33,102 nucleotides of DNA from DAOTYE01 sp034434915 (GCA_034434915.1 DAOTYE010000030.1:1-33102); one strand, 5' to 3'; shown: positions 6,299 to 14,691, counted from the stretch's first letter. Translations and numbers: made by a program. The notes: generated by a model from the sequence alone, not told the origin.

Positions 6299-7570
6299 TC
6301 AGAAACCCGGTTGAGGAAGAAGTAATACTCCCCCCACCCCATCCATCCACACCTTCTCTAACTTAACCTTTGTGAGCTTGTTGGTTAAGTCTGCATCACC
6401 CTTACTATACACCTTTATGTAGTTTCCGGTGTAACCTGACCAGACGCCGTTTTCCTGCTTCTCCCAGAGGACATCCATCTCCCTGCCCAGAAATTTTTCA
6501 TGGAAACGGCGGGCGCTCTCTTTAGCTAATGCCAGCATGCGGTCGCTACGCTCCTTCTTCACCCTATCAGGCACCTGACCGGGCATTTCTGCGGCACAGG
6601 TGGTGGGCCGCGGTGAGTATGAGAAAACGTGGATACGGGAGAAGCCAATCTTCTCACAGAAAGCATAACTCCCCTCAAACTCCGCGTCAGTCTCACCCGG
6701 AAACCCCACGATGATATCGGTCGTAACGGCGGCATCCGGCACCACCTCACGGATGAGGGAGACCGCGCGCGCATAATCGGCGGTGGTATAGCGGCGTTTC
6801 ATCCGCTTGAGCACACCATCGCTCCCGCTTTGCAGAGAGAGGTGAAAGTGGGGGCAAAGCCGGGCATCCTCCCATAATTTTATGAATTCTTTTGAAATCT
6901 CCTGAGGCTGAAGCGATGATAGCCTCACCCGGGCAATGTCCGTCTCCTTCAAAATTTGCTCCAGCAACCACTTCAAGGTCTTCCCTTCATGACAGTATGT
7001 TCCCACCTCCGTCCCGGTGAGCACAATTTCCTGATATCCCTCCGCCACCCGTTTTTTGACACCGGCGATGACCTCATCAGCAGGCACGCTTTTTTCTTCT
7101 CTCCGCACATAGGGGACGATGCAGTAGGCGCAGTAATTGCGACACCCGTCCTGAATCTTAAGAAACGTGCGTGTCCGACCCGCTAGCGGACTTTCACGTG
7201 GCAGTGCGGTAGGATAGCCTGCTTCTTTGAGAAATTCCGGCAGGCGGTCCTTCTGCTCATTGCCAATCACCAATCTTACACCCTCAATACGAGCCAGCTT
7301 TTCCCCATCACGTACAGCGTAACAGCCTAGCGCCACGACCATGGCGGCGGGATTGACGCGATGCGCCTGTCTTAACAATTGCCGCGCCTTCCGATCGGCT
7401 ACATGAGTAACCGTGCAGGTATTAAGGACATAGACGTCAGCCTCCTCAATTGAGCTGACGATGCGCCAGCCCGTCTCAGCAAGCTTCCTCGCCAGCGCTT
7501 CCGTCTCTGCCTGGTTCAGCTTACAGCCGAGCGTGTCAAGATAGACTTTGGCTTCTTTATTGCTATTCAT
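6299..7570 (-). CDS. mtaB: tRNA (t6A37) methylthiotransferase MtaB
   Basis: This 423-aa radical-SAM enzyme adds a methylthio group to t6A37 of tRNAs reading ANN codons. The N-terminal UPF0004 domain supplies three cluster Cys (LGCKLNQAE, NTCTVT, LGCYAV), then the radical-SAM motif GCRNYCAYCIVPY gives CxxxCxxC, and a TRAM-like domain ends the protein. LGCKLNQAE and LTGTEVGTYC point to MtaB rather than MiaB. ATG 7570 is chosen because the open frame upstream crosses a promoter and a dispersed repeat. The predicted leader is only about 6 bases and lacks a ribosome-binding site. A MiaB paralogue lies at 25601. Confidence 0.92.
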   Translation of the reverse strand: MNSNKEAKVYLDTLGCKLNQAETEALARKLAETGWRIVSSIEEADVYVLNTCTVTHVADRKARQLLRQAHRVNPAAMVVALGCYAVRDGEKLARIEGVRLVIGNEQKDRLPEFLKEAGYPTALPRESPLAGRTRTFLKIQDGCRNYCAYCIVPYVRREEKSVPADEVIAGVKKRVAEGYQEIVLTGTEVGTYCHEGKTLKWLLEQILKETDIARVRLSSLQPQEISKEFIKLWEDARLCPHFHLSLQSGSDGVLKRMKRRYTTADYARAVSLIREVVPDAAVTTDIIVGFPGETDAEFEGSYAFCEKIGFSRIHVFSYSPRPTTCAAEMPGQVPDRVKKERSDRMLALAKESARRFHEKFLGREMDVLWEKQENGVWSGYTGNYIKVYSKGDADLTNKLTKVKLEKVWMDGVGGVLLLPQPGF

Positions 7571-7582
7571 GCTTATGATTGC

Positions 7583-7612
7583 ATTATACGTTCCAGCCCT
7601 GAAACCGGTCAA
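7583..7612 (-). promoter_or_regulatory. Promoter of mtaB
   Basis: On the minus strand, TTGACC (7612-7607), 18 bases, then TATAAT (7588-7583) give a start near 7576. This is only about 6 bases before the ATG at 7570, so the message would be nearly leaderless. Confidence 0.65.
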
Positions 7613-7638
7613 AGGTTCTTGTTTGCATTTATATCTTC

Positions 7639-7673
7639 CTGTCATTGCAAAAGCGTAGCGACAAAGCAATCTC
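7639..7673. repeat. REP-like dispersed repeat fragment
   Basis: Read on the minus strand, this holds GAGATTGCTTTGTCGCTACG then CTTTTGCAATGACAG. This wording (ATTGC...GCAAT flanking TCGCTACGC) is a familiar intergenic dispersed repeat in many bacterial genomes, and its translation (CRYAFAMTG) often contaminates gene starts. There is only one copy in the window, so the repeat status rests on recognition. Confidence 0.5.
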
Positions 7674-7729
7674 TATCAATTGAATGAGACTACCGCGTTT
7701 TGACTTCACCGGGGCGCGCAGAGACATTG

Positions 7730-7759
7730 TTGCAGACGGTCAGACATTACTGTTAAAAT
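7730..7759 (+). promoter_or_regulatory. Promoter of fabF-recJ
   Basis: TTGCAG (7730-7735), 18 bases, then TAAAAT (7754-7759) give a start near 7766 and a leader of about 54 bases. The boxes are largely covered by a symmetric dyad (7735-7773), which suggests repression by a bound dimer. Confidence 0.5.
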
Positions 7760-7773
7760 AATGTCAAACTGTC
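7735..7773. promoter_or_regulatory. Long inverted repeat over the fabF promoter (operator candidate)
   Basis: The inner arms GACATTA (7743-7749) and TAATGTC (7759-7765) are perfect over 7 bp around a 9-base centre. The outer arms GACGGT (7735-7740) and ACTGTC (7768-7773) match 5 of 6 at the same 2-base offset on both sides. The symmetry covers the -10 box and transcription start. No matching regulator gene is in the window. Confidence 0.5.
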
Positions 7774-7819
7774 TAACAGATTTCACAGTCAGACGCGCAC
7801 ATGTACGGAGGAACCAACA

Positions 7820-9076
7820 TTGGCAAACAGTCAGCAAAATAGAGTTGTTGTTACTGGTATTGGCATGCTCACGCCGCTCGGGCTGGATACTGCCACCACC
7901 TGGGCGAACCTGATTGCCGGCAAATCAGGCATAGACTATATCACCCTCTTTGATGCCTCCCAGCATGACAGCAAGTTTGCCGGCGAACTGAAAGGCTTTG
8001 ACCCACTGAACTACATGACCCGCAAGGAAGCCCACCGCATGGACCGCTTCGCACAGGTTGCTGTGGCGGCGAGCCGTGAAGCTATCAGGCAGTCTGGACT
8101 GGAAATAAACCATACCAATACTGACGATATCGGCGTTATCATCGGTAGCGGCATTGGGGGCCTCACCACACTTTACCAGCAGGCTAAAATCCTGGTGGAG
8201 CAGGGTCCCGCGCGTATCAGCCCTTTTCTGGCGCCGATGATGATAGCGGATATTGCCGCCGCTCAAGTTTCAATCACGCTTGGCGTTAAAGGTCCGAACT
8301 TCTGCACCACCTCCGCCTGCTCCAGCGGCTCAGACGCCATCGGTGCCGCATCTGAACTCATCAGGCACGGTGATGTCAGCGTCATCCTTGCCGGGGGCAC
8401 GGAAGCCATCATCAATCCCCTCGGCGTCTCCGCATTCAATGCCCTGAAAGCCCTCTCCACCCGCAATGATGCCCCCCAGCAGGCTTCACGCCCCTTTGAC
8501 GCTCAGCGGGACGGCTTTGTCATCAGCGAGGGCGCCTGTGTCATGGTCATGGAGAGCCTTGACCACGCCCGGAAACGGGGCGCCCGTATCCTCGGGGAAG
8601 TCATCGGCTACGGTGCCACCGCAGACTCTTATCATGTTACCCAGCCGCTGGAAAACGGTGAAGGCGCCTCAAAAGCCATGAGGGTTGCCCTGAAGAAAGC
8701 CGGTATTGAACCAACCGCTATTGACTATATCAATGCCCACGGCACTTCCACGTTGCTCAATGACCGGATGGAGACAAAAGCCATCAAGAGCGTCTTTGGC
8801 GACTATGCCTACCGCGTGCCCGTCAGCTCCACCAAGTCCATGCTGGGGCACCTCATCGGCGCGGCGGGCGCAGTTGAAGCCGCCATCTGCATCCTGACCA
8901 TCCTGAACGGTATTATTCCGCCCACAATCAATTATACCTATCCCGACCCTGAATGTGACCTGGACTATGTGCCGAATACGGCGCGGCGGGCGCAGGTGAA
9001 GACCGCTCTCTCAAATTCATTTGGTTTTGGTGGGCATAACTCAGTGCTCATCGTGCGCCAGTTCACTGAGGCATAG
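7820..9076 (+). CDS. fabF: 3-oxoacyl-[acyl-carrier-protein] synthase II
   Basis: This 418-aa condensing enzyme extends acyl-ACP with malonyl-ACP in fatty acid synthesis. The thiolase-fold catalytic triad is intact: Cys167 (TTSACSSGSDA), His307 (NAHGTSTLLND) and His344 (GHLIGAAG), with the usual Lys339. Length is normal. The start is TTG 7820 after ACGGAGGAA; the nearby ATG 7801 is out of frame. It is not beside other fab genes. recJ begins 2 bases after its stop, so the two are co-translated. A long dyad over the promoter suggests specific transcriptional control. Confidence 0.95.
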   Translation: MANSQQNRVVVTGIGMLTPLGLDTATTWANLIAGKSGIDYITLFDASQHDSKFAGELKGFDPLNYMTRKEAHRMDRFAQVAVAASREAIRQSGLEINHTNTDDIGVIIGSGIGGLTTLYQQAKILVEQGPARISPFLAPMMIADIAAAQVSITLGVKGPNFCTTSACSSGSDAIGAASELIRHGDVSVILAGGTEAIINPLGVSAFNALKALSTRNDAPQQASRPFDAQRDGFVISEGACVMVMESLDHARKRGARILGEVIGYGATADSYHVTQPLENGEGASKAMRVALKKAGIEPTAIDYINAHGTSTLLNDRMETKAIKSVFGDYAYRVPVSSTKSMLGHLIGAAGAVEAAICILTILNGIIPPTINYTYPDPECDLDYVPNTARRAQVKTALSNSFGFGGHNSVLIVRQFTEA

Positions 9077-9078
9077 AT

Positions 9079-10773
9079 TTGAAGAGAAATCGCTGGCAGT
9101 TAAAACCGGCACTATCTGACAAGAACCTGGTTTCTGCCTCCGGTCTGCCGCCACTGCTGGTACAGCTTCTCTACAACCGGGGTGTCACTGAAGTCAGCCA
9201 GTTCAAATCATTCTTGTCTGTTGACATTAGCCTCTCACATGACCCGTTTCTTTTCCCGGACATGCACCGTGCGGTTACCAGGATATACCGGGCTTTGCTC
9301 TCCGGGGAACACATCGCCGTCTATGGCGATTTTGACACTGACGGCATCACCGGCACCGCCCTGCTGGTCAGCGGTCTGGCGAGCATCGGCGGTAAAGTCA
9401 CCCCATACATTCCCCACCGCCAGACAGAAGGGCACGGCTTACGCAAAGCAGTCTTACAGGACCTCGCCAAACAGGGCGTCAGCCTTGTCATCACCAATGA
9501 TTGCGGCACCACCAACCAGGATGAAGTAAAACAGGCGCAGAAGCTGGGCATGGATGTTATCATCACTGACCATCATACCCCCGGTCCTGAGCTTCCACCG
9601 GCGTTTGCTCATATCAACCCCAAACTGGATATCTCCTCATATCCCTTTCGCCACCTGGCAGGAGCCGGCGTGGCATTCAAGCTGCTCCAGGCGTTATTTC
9701 AGAGCCTGGGTAAGGAAAGCGCTGGCAATGAGTTTCTTGACCTTGTCGCCCTGGGGACGATTGCTGACATGTCCCCGCTTACCGGAGAGAACCGCTTTTT
9801 TGCCGTTGAGGGACTGAAACTCATCAATGTCAAACCGCGCCCCGGCATCAGGGCAATCCTGAACCAGGCAAATGTTCCCGCCGGAAGCGTTATTGCTGAG
9901 CATATTTCATGGATTATTTCGCCGTACCTGAACGCCACAGGACGGCTGGAACATGCCATGAGCAGTTACCGTTTGCTGATGACAGAATCCTTGACTGAAG
10001 CCTCTAAACTGGCAGAGCTCCTGGCACAGAAAAATGAGGAGCGGAAACGCCTGACGGCCACTACCTTCGCTAAAGCACGCGAACAGGTGCTGGCTAAAGG
10101 CATGGCACCGCTCATTTTTGTCAGCAGCGCAGAATTCCCCATCGGGGTGGCAGGATTGGTAGCGCACCGTCTGACTGAAGAGTTTTACCGCCCGAGCGTG
10201 GTTATTGAGCTTGGAGAGAAAATGAGCAGCGGCAGTTGCCGCAGTATCCCGGAGTTTGATATTATCGCCAATCTGAACCGCTGCCACAGTCTCTTCACCC
10301 AATTTGGCGGACATTCACAGGCAGCCGGCTTCACCATCCCCACCCGCAACGTGCCCCGCCTTGAGGCGATGCTGGCGGAACTGGCGGCATCCCAGCTTGC
10401 CGGGATTGAACTTTTGCCCAGAATTGATATTGATGCTGAGCTGACGCTCCACCAGCTTGGCGGCAATACCTATCAGATAACACAACAGCTTGCTCCTTTT
10501 GGCCAGGCAAACCCTCCGCCCACTTTCATCGCCCGCCGGGTGGATGTGGTCCAATGCCGCACCATGGGCAATACCAATAATCACCTCAGGCTTAAGCTGA
10601 GACAGAATAACTCCGTCTGGGATGGGGTAGCGTTCGGGCTCGGCAATCACTGTGCTGAGGTGGCTTCCCCGCTGGACATAGTCTTTAATTTGGAGATAGA
10701 CCGCTGGAATGGCAAAGAGCTTTTGCGCCTCAACATCCTTGATTTCGCCCAGCACAGGCAGGAACCCTTCTAA
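9079..10773 (+). CDS. recJ: Single-stranded-DNA-specific exonuclease RecJ
   Basis: This 564-aa DHH/DHHA1 phosphoesterase is predicted to degrade single-stranded DNA 5' to 3' in recombination and mismatch repair. Visible motifs are YGDFDTDGITGTALL (I), TNDCGTTNQDE (II), ITDHHTPG (DHH, III), GTIADMSPL (IV), YLNATGRL and the DHHA1 signature FGGHSQAAGF, followed by a C-terminal OB-like domain. Some motif residues vary from common RecJ (FDTDG for YDVDG), but the metal-binding Asp/His residues remain. The start is TTG 9079, 2 bases after the fabF stop; its likely ribosome-binding site (GAGG, 9068-9071) lies in the fabF end, so translation is coupled. Confidence 0.92.
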   Translation: MKRNRWQLKPALSDKNLVSASGLPPLLVQLLYNRGVTEVSQFKSFLSVDISLSHDPFLFPDMHRAVTRIYRALLSGEHIAVYGDFDTDGITGTALLVSGLASIGGKVTPYIPHRQTEGHGLRKAVLQDLAKQGVSLVITNDCGTTNQDEVKQAQKLGMDVIITDHHTPGPELPPAFAHINPKLDISSYPFRHLAGAGVAFKLLQALFQSLGKESAGNEFLDLVALGTIADMSPLTGENRFFAVEGLKLINVKPRPGIRAILNQANVPAGSVIAEHISWIISPYLNATGRLEHAMSSYRLLMTESLTEASKLAELLAQKNEERKRLTATTFAKAREQVLAKGMAPLIFVSSAEFPIGVAGLVAHRLTEEFYRPSVVIELGEKMSSGSCRSIPEFDIIANLNRCHSLFTQFGGHSQAAGFTIPTRNVPRLEAMLAELAASQLAGIELLPRIDIDAELTLHQLGGNTYQITQQLAPFGQANPPPTFIARRVDVVQCRTMGNTNNHLRLKLRQNNSVWDGVAFGLGNHCAEVASPLDIVFNLEIDRWNGKELLRLNILDFAQHRQEPF

Positions 10774-10784
10774 CGTATGAATTT

Positions 10785-10813
10785 TTGATTTTTAGAATGT
10801 TACGGGCTACAAT
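10785..10813 (+). promoter_or_regulatory. Promoter of the aldehyde ferredoxin oxidoreductase operon
   Basis: TTGATT (10785-10790), 17 bases, then TACAAT (10808-10813) give a start near 10820. The leader of about 77 bases contains an inverted repeat GCGTGC (10829-10834) / GCACGC (10853-10858). Confidence 0.5.
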
Positions 10814-10896
10814 TATTCATGAGAGCCTGCGTGCCTGCTCAAACCACCTGTTGCACGCTGAACTTGCAATAACAGAGCCTGAGGAGGAAGCCAAAA

Positions 10897-11211
10897 TTGG
10901 AGAAGCACATTGAGGTGAAGATGGAACGGTGTACCGGATGCAAGCTGTGTGAGCTTGCATGCTCTGCCGTGAAGACCGGCGTTTTCAATCCCAGGCAGTC
11001 CAGAATCAAAGTCCGTCTCGTTGGCATTCCTGAAATCCCGGTGCCCATCCTTCTGGAGAATTGTGATTACTGCTTTGGCAACCCGGCGTGCGTCCAGTTC
11101 TGCCTGCCCAAAGCGATAGAGTGGAAAGAGATGGAGGCTAAACCGCCCCGTCCTAAAGTATCAGACGCAAAGAAAATGGCGGAGGACTGGCTGAAATCAG
11201 TATGCCAGTAG
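10897..11211 (+). CDS. 4Fe-4S dicluster ferredoxin-like protein next to AOR
   Basis: This 104-aa protein has two tetranuclear iron-sulfur motifs: Cys12/15/18/22 (CxxCxxCxxxC) and Cys56/59/65/69 (CxxCxxxxxCxxxC). It is a small HycB/NrfC-type electron-transfer protein without a signal peptide. It starts at TTG 10897 after GAGGAGG. Being first in an operon with a MoaD-like carrier and the oxidoreductase, it is likely the electron acceptor or relay subunit of that enzyme. The Cys-poor C-terminal extension (about 72-104) is lysine-rich with one further Cys at 103. Confidence 0.88.
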   Translation: MEKHIEVKMERCTGCKLCELACSAVKTGVFNPRQSRIKVRLVGIPEIPVPILLENCDYCFGNPACVQFCLPKAIEWKEMEAKPPRPKVSDAKKMAEDWLKSVCQ

Positions 11212-11219
11212 AAGCAACT

Positions 11220-11507
11220 ATGGCAAAGGTGAAGGTAAAAACTTTTTCTGTCATCCGTGATGTTCTCGGCGCAGAAACAATTGAGGTTGATGTCGGCCGG
11301 GCACAAACGGTGGAGGGACTCTTTGCCGCGCTGTTAGAGCGCTATGGTAAACCATTAAAGAACCTGCTGTTAGACCCGGAGACCGGGGAAATGGTTCCTT
11401 TCCTCATCGCATTAAACAAGACCCTCATCAGGTCTACCGTGGACATGAACCATACCATTAAAGATGGAGATGAAGTGGCTATTATCTTTCCAGTTGGAGG
11501 AGGTTAA
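11220..11507 (+). CDS. MoaD/ThiS-family sulfur carrier protein
   Basis: This 95-aa beta-grasp protein ends in the diglycine tail FPVGGG, which is the end activated by adenylation and thiocarboxylation in pterin cofactor synthesis. In this operon it probably supplies dithiolene sulfur for the tungsten- or molybdenum-pterin of the neighbouring oxidoreductase. ATG 11220 (MAKVKVKTF) fits family starts; an in-frame ATG at 11202 overlaps the ferredoxin stop and would add six residues. The glycine codons at the end (GGAGGAGGT) also form the ribosome-binding site of the next gene, so sequence there serves two purposes. Confidence 0.85.
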   Translation: MAKVKVKTFSVIRDVLGAETIEVDVGRAQTVEGLFAALLERYGKPLKNLLLDPETGEMVPFLIALNKTLIRSTVDMNHTIKDGDEVAIIFPVGGG

Positions 11508-11509
11508 CT

Positions 11510-13369
11510 GTGGCAAACAGCTTTAAACATGGCGGCTATATCGGGCAGTTGCTGAGGGTGAACCTGACTGCCAAGCGCATCAGCAAGGAACCGCTCAAAG
11601 AAGACTGGGCGAGAGACTTCGTGGGGGGAGCCGGGTTATCCGCCAGAATCCTCTATGAAGAGCTCCCGCCGAAAATTGACCCTCTCGGACCCCAGAATAA
11701 GCTGGTCTTCATGACCGGACCACTGAACGGGACAATGATTCCAGCGGCTTCACGCGCCGCCGTGTGTGCTAAATCACCTTATACTAACTCTTTCTTCCAC
11801 AGCATTTTCGGCGGTTATTTTGGACCGGAGCTTAAGTTTGCTGGCTATGATGGGCTTATCGTTGAGGGACGGGCTGACCGTCCGGTTTACCTGTGGATTG
11901 ATGATGACCGCGTGGAAATCAGGGATGCCTCCCATCTCTGGGGAAAGAACCCCTTCAAGACGCAGGAAATCATACGGAGAGAAATCGGCGATGAAGAGAT
12001 TCACATCGCCACCATCGGCCCAGCCGGGGAAGCAAAAACGCCCTTTGCCATGATTCTGCTGGATATCCGCGCCGCCGGCCGTGGTGGCATGGGAGCGGTG
12101 ATGGGCTCAAAAAACCTGAAGGCAATTGCAGTCAGGGGCACCGGGAGCGTTACAGTGCCCAATATGCTGAAGGTTTACAATACCGCCATGAGGCTTAACG
12201 AGCTATTTGCCACCACTCCTGCCGTCCAGGGTCTCTCCCGCTACGGCACGCCACGCAATGTCGCCGCTATGAACGAGGGCGGTATTCTGCCCACGCGCAA
12301 CTGGCAGACTGAGATTTTCAAAGGAATGAAGAACATCACCGGTGAGGCGATGCGGGAAAGCGTGGTCAAGGGAGACCGCGCCTGCTTCGCTTGCTCCATC
12401 AACTGCACCAAGTACAGCGTGGTGCCCAAGGGACCCTACAAGTCAATCATTAACGGCGCCGATTATGAAACTATTTACGGCTTTGGCAGCATCTGTGAAG
12501 TGGACAATATGGAAGTGCTCTGCAAGGCAGATGAGCTGTGCGACGAATACGGGCTGGACTTAATCTCCACCGCCTTGTCCATCGCCTGGGCAATGGAATG
12601 CTATGAGAAAGGCATATTTACCAAAAAGGATACTGACGGCATTGAACTGAAGTTCGGCAATGCTGATGGCATGCTTCACATGATTGAGAAGATAGGCAAA
12701 AGAGAAGGGCTGGGCGCTCTGCTGGCAAAAGGGACGCGAGAAGCTTCCCGCATCGTGGGCAAAGGGAGTGAGAAGTTTGCCATTCAGAACAAAGGCATGG
12801 AGTGGCCCGGGCATACCTGCCGTCCTTTCCCGGCGGCGGCAGTGGGCTATGCCACCGGACCACGGGGAGGCAGCCACCATGACATCCGTCCTACTGCTGA
12901 GAAAAGCGGACTGGTTGACCGCAAGGTGCTGGAGGGAAAGGGCGCTTTAGCCGCAGAGGTCAACCACTGGCTCATTCTGTGCGACTCCATGCTCGTGTGC
13001 CATCTGGGTGAGCCAATCTGGGGACCGACCAAAATCAGCCAGCACACCATCAACGCGCTGAATGCGGTCACCGGCTGGGAGCTTGATTACGCCGCCGCCA
13101 GAAAAATCGCCGAGCGGGAATGGAATATGATACGCTGTTTTTCCGCCCGGGAAGGCTTCACCCGCAAAGATGACCAGCTCCCGCCACGCTTTATGGAAGA
13201 GCCTGTGCCAGAAGGACCGATGCAGGGAAGCTACATACCAAAAGAGACTCTGGAACGATTGAAGGACGACTACTATACTTACCGCGGCTGGGACCTGAAA
13301 ACGGGCAATCCCACCAAGGAGAAGCTGACTGAACTGGGGCTTGAGTTCGCCATTAAGGATATCTGCTAG
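11510..13369 (+). CDS. Aldehyde:ferredoxin oxidoreductase (tungsten type)
   Basis: This 619-aa member of the AOR family oxidises aldehydes to carboxylic acids (or the reverse) using a tungsto-bispterin and one 4Fe-4S cluster. Cluster ligands are Cys292, Cys295, Cys299 (CFACSINC) and probably Cys497 (DSMLVC). Pterin-binding segments are visible as AAGRGGMGAVMGSKNLKA near 188-205 and PGHTCRPFPA...GPRGGSHHD near 433-458. Length matches the family. It starts at GTG 11510, and its GGAGGAGG site is inside the moaD-like gene. The dedicated ferredoxin upstream suggests electron exchange with the low-potential pool. The physiological aldehyde cannot be told from sequence. Confidence 0.93.
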   Translation: MANSFKHGGYIGQLLRVNLTAKRISKEPLKEDWARDFVGGAGLSARILYEELPPKIDPLGPQNKLVFMTGPLNGTMIPAASRAAVCAKSPYTNSFFHSIFGGYFGPELKFAGYDGLIVEGRADRPVYLWIDDDRVEIRDASHLWGKNPFKTQEIIRREIGDEEIHIATIGPAGEAKTPFAMILLDIRAAGRGGMGAVMGSKNLKAIAVRGTGSVTVPNMLKVYNTAMRLNELFATTPAVQGLSRYGTPRNVAAMNEGGILPTRNWQTEIFKGMKNITGEAMRESVVKGDRACFACSINCTKYSVVPKGPYKSIINGADYETIYGFGSICEVDNMEVLCKADELCDEYGLDLISTALSIAWAMECYEKGIFTKKDTDGIELKFGNADGMLHMIEKIGKREGLGALLAKGTREASRIVGKGSEKFAIQNKGMEWPGHTCRPFPAAAVGYATGPRGGSHHDIRPTAEKSGLVDRKVLEGKGALAAEVNHWLILCDSMLVCHLGEPIWGPTKISQHTINALNAVTGWELDYAAARKIAEREWNMIRCFSAREGFTRKDDQLPPRFMEEPVPEGPMQGSYIPKETLERLKDDYYTYRGWDLKTGNPTKEKLTELGLEFAIKDIC

Positions 13370-13417
13370 CACAGCCAGGCGGCATAATAAGCTTTTAAGC
13401 CCCGGGCGCCGGCTTGC

Positions 13418-14584
13418 TCATTCTCTTTTACCCCACAACATGAGACCGGACACTACCGTTATCGCCGCCGTAACCACTGCCACGGTGCTGAAAGACGCAT
13501 AGAACCCATAGTGGTCTATAAGATAGCCAATTACCGGTGAGATGGCGCCGGGTCCTCCCCGGCTCACCAGATAATAAATGCCCAGTACCGTTGAGCGCCG
13601 GCGCTCAGAAACGTGGCTGATGATGTAAGCTTCTACTACGGGCATGCCCAGATACTGAGACATGCCGATGAGTATCAGCACCGCGGAAAAAACCCAGCCA
13701 AACGGCACGACGTTCATGAGAAAGATGGTGGGTGCTCCGATGACTCCGGTCGCCAGGAGCACCGGCACTTTGCCCACGCGGTCTGATAGATAACCCCCGA
13801 GCGGACCAGCCCACAGCCCTCCTGATACGCAGAGGGCTAACATCGCCGCGGCGGCTTCCTTGCCGATGCTGAAATGGTCCACAAGGTAGAGCGGGATAAA
13901 CTGCATCGCGGAATAAAGCAGAACCATGACACCCGCCGCGACAAGGATAACGGCTACCAGACGGCGCATCTGTCCGGGCTGGGAAGATTTCTCCTCACCG
14001 CCTGCTTTTGCTTCTTTCTTTTCTCTGCGGGCATATCCTAATCGTCCCAGGAGCAAGAAAAAGATGATACCAAAGATAAGCGTGGGAATTGATATTGCCA
14101 GAAATGAACCGCGCCAGCCCAGTGCGGCGGCAATGCCGGCGGCAATCAGCGGCGCCACAAAAAAGCTGATGGAGCCGCCTATCTGGTGAATGCCCAGCGC
14201 CCGGCCGCGGTGCTTCGGCTCCACTGCCGCCGAGACCAGCGGTGAGGCTGAAGGATGGTAACCGCCCCCCGCAATACCCATCAGAACCAGAAACAATGCC
14301 AGAAAGATGTAGTTTGGTGAAATCCCCACCAGCAATCCGGCGCAGGCGACACCAGCCACGCCAATGGTCAGCATGATGCGCGGACCCAGGCGGTCTGCCA
14401 GCCATCCCGCCGGAAGCTGGCTCAAGCCATAAGCCAGATTGTATGCTGAACCCAGCACCCCTATTTGAGTATAACTGAGTGTGAAATCATCCCTGATGAA
14501 CGGGAGTAGCGGCGTGAGCATTGAAGAGACAATGTGATGGCTGGTATGCGCCAGCACGAAGAGAGGCAATAATCCCCAGAGCAT
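13418..14584 (-). CDS. MFS transporter, fosmidomycin-resistance-like branch
   Basis: This 388-aa protein has about 12 membrane segments and the MFS signature between helices 2 and 3 (GWLADRLGPR), repeated in weaker form in the second half (GGYLSDRVGK). The N-terminal HTSHHIVSSMLTPLLPFI resembles the fosmidomycin-resistance (Fsr) branch. The substrate is unknown. The first ATG (14584) lacks a ribosome-binding site; an AAAGGAAAC site upstream is correctly spaced for an in-frame ATC at 14608, so the true start may be eight codons earlier. It has its own promoter at 14662-14691 and converges with the AOR gene. Confidence 0.82.
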   Translation of the reverse strand: MLWGLLPLFVLAHTSHHIVSSMLTPLLPFIRDDFTLSYTQIGVLGSAYNLAYGLSQLPAGWLADRLGPRIMLTIGVAGVACAGLLVGISPNYIFLALFLVLMGIAGGGYHPSASPLVSAAVEPKHRGRALGIHQIGGSISFFVAPLIAAGIAAALGWRGSFLAISIPTLIFGIIFFLLLGRLGYARREKKEAKAGGEEKSSQPGQMRRLVAVILVAAGVMVLLYSAMQFIPLYLVDHFSIGKEAAAAMLALCVSGGLWAGPLGGYLSDRVGKVPVLLATGVIGAPTIFLMNVVPFGWVFSAVLILIGMSQYLGMPVVEAYIISHVSERRRSTVLGIYYLVSRGGPGAISPVIGYLIDHYGFYASFSTVAVVTAAITVVSGLMLWGKRE

Positions 14585-14661
14585 TGAGCGTACAGCAGGT
14601 TTATTGATGGGCGTTTCCTTTCTAGAATCTCAACCGGTATTGGTTGGTTTACTAGGAACTT

Positions 14662-14691
14662 ATTATAGACCGTGCTAGGTCAAAATGACAA
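14662..14691 (-). promoter_or_regulatory. Promoter of the MFS gene at 13418
   Basis: On the minus strand, TTGTCA (14691-14686), 18 bases, then TATAAT (14667-14662) give a start near 14655. An inverted repeat GTGCTAG (14672-14678) / CTAGCAC (14699-14705) brackets the -35 box. Confidence 0.6.

Noticed and set aside
7571..7669. Upstream extension of mtaB
   Set aside because: The extension runs through the mtaB promoter boxes and a dispersed repeat and does not match the family start.
9907..10755. Several minus-strand open frames opposite recJ
   Set aside because: They are reverse-strand shadows of recJ, which has intact DHH and DHHA1 motifs; none has a start site or family.
13397..13415. Short inverted repeat AAGCC/GGCTT between the AOR and MFS genes, considered as terminator
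   Set aside because: The stem is only 5 bp with a poor loop and no T-run directly after it.
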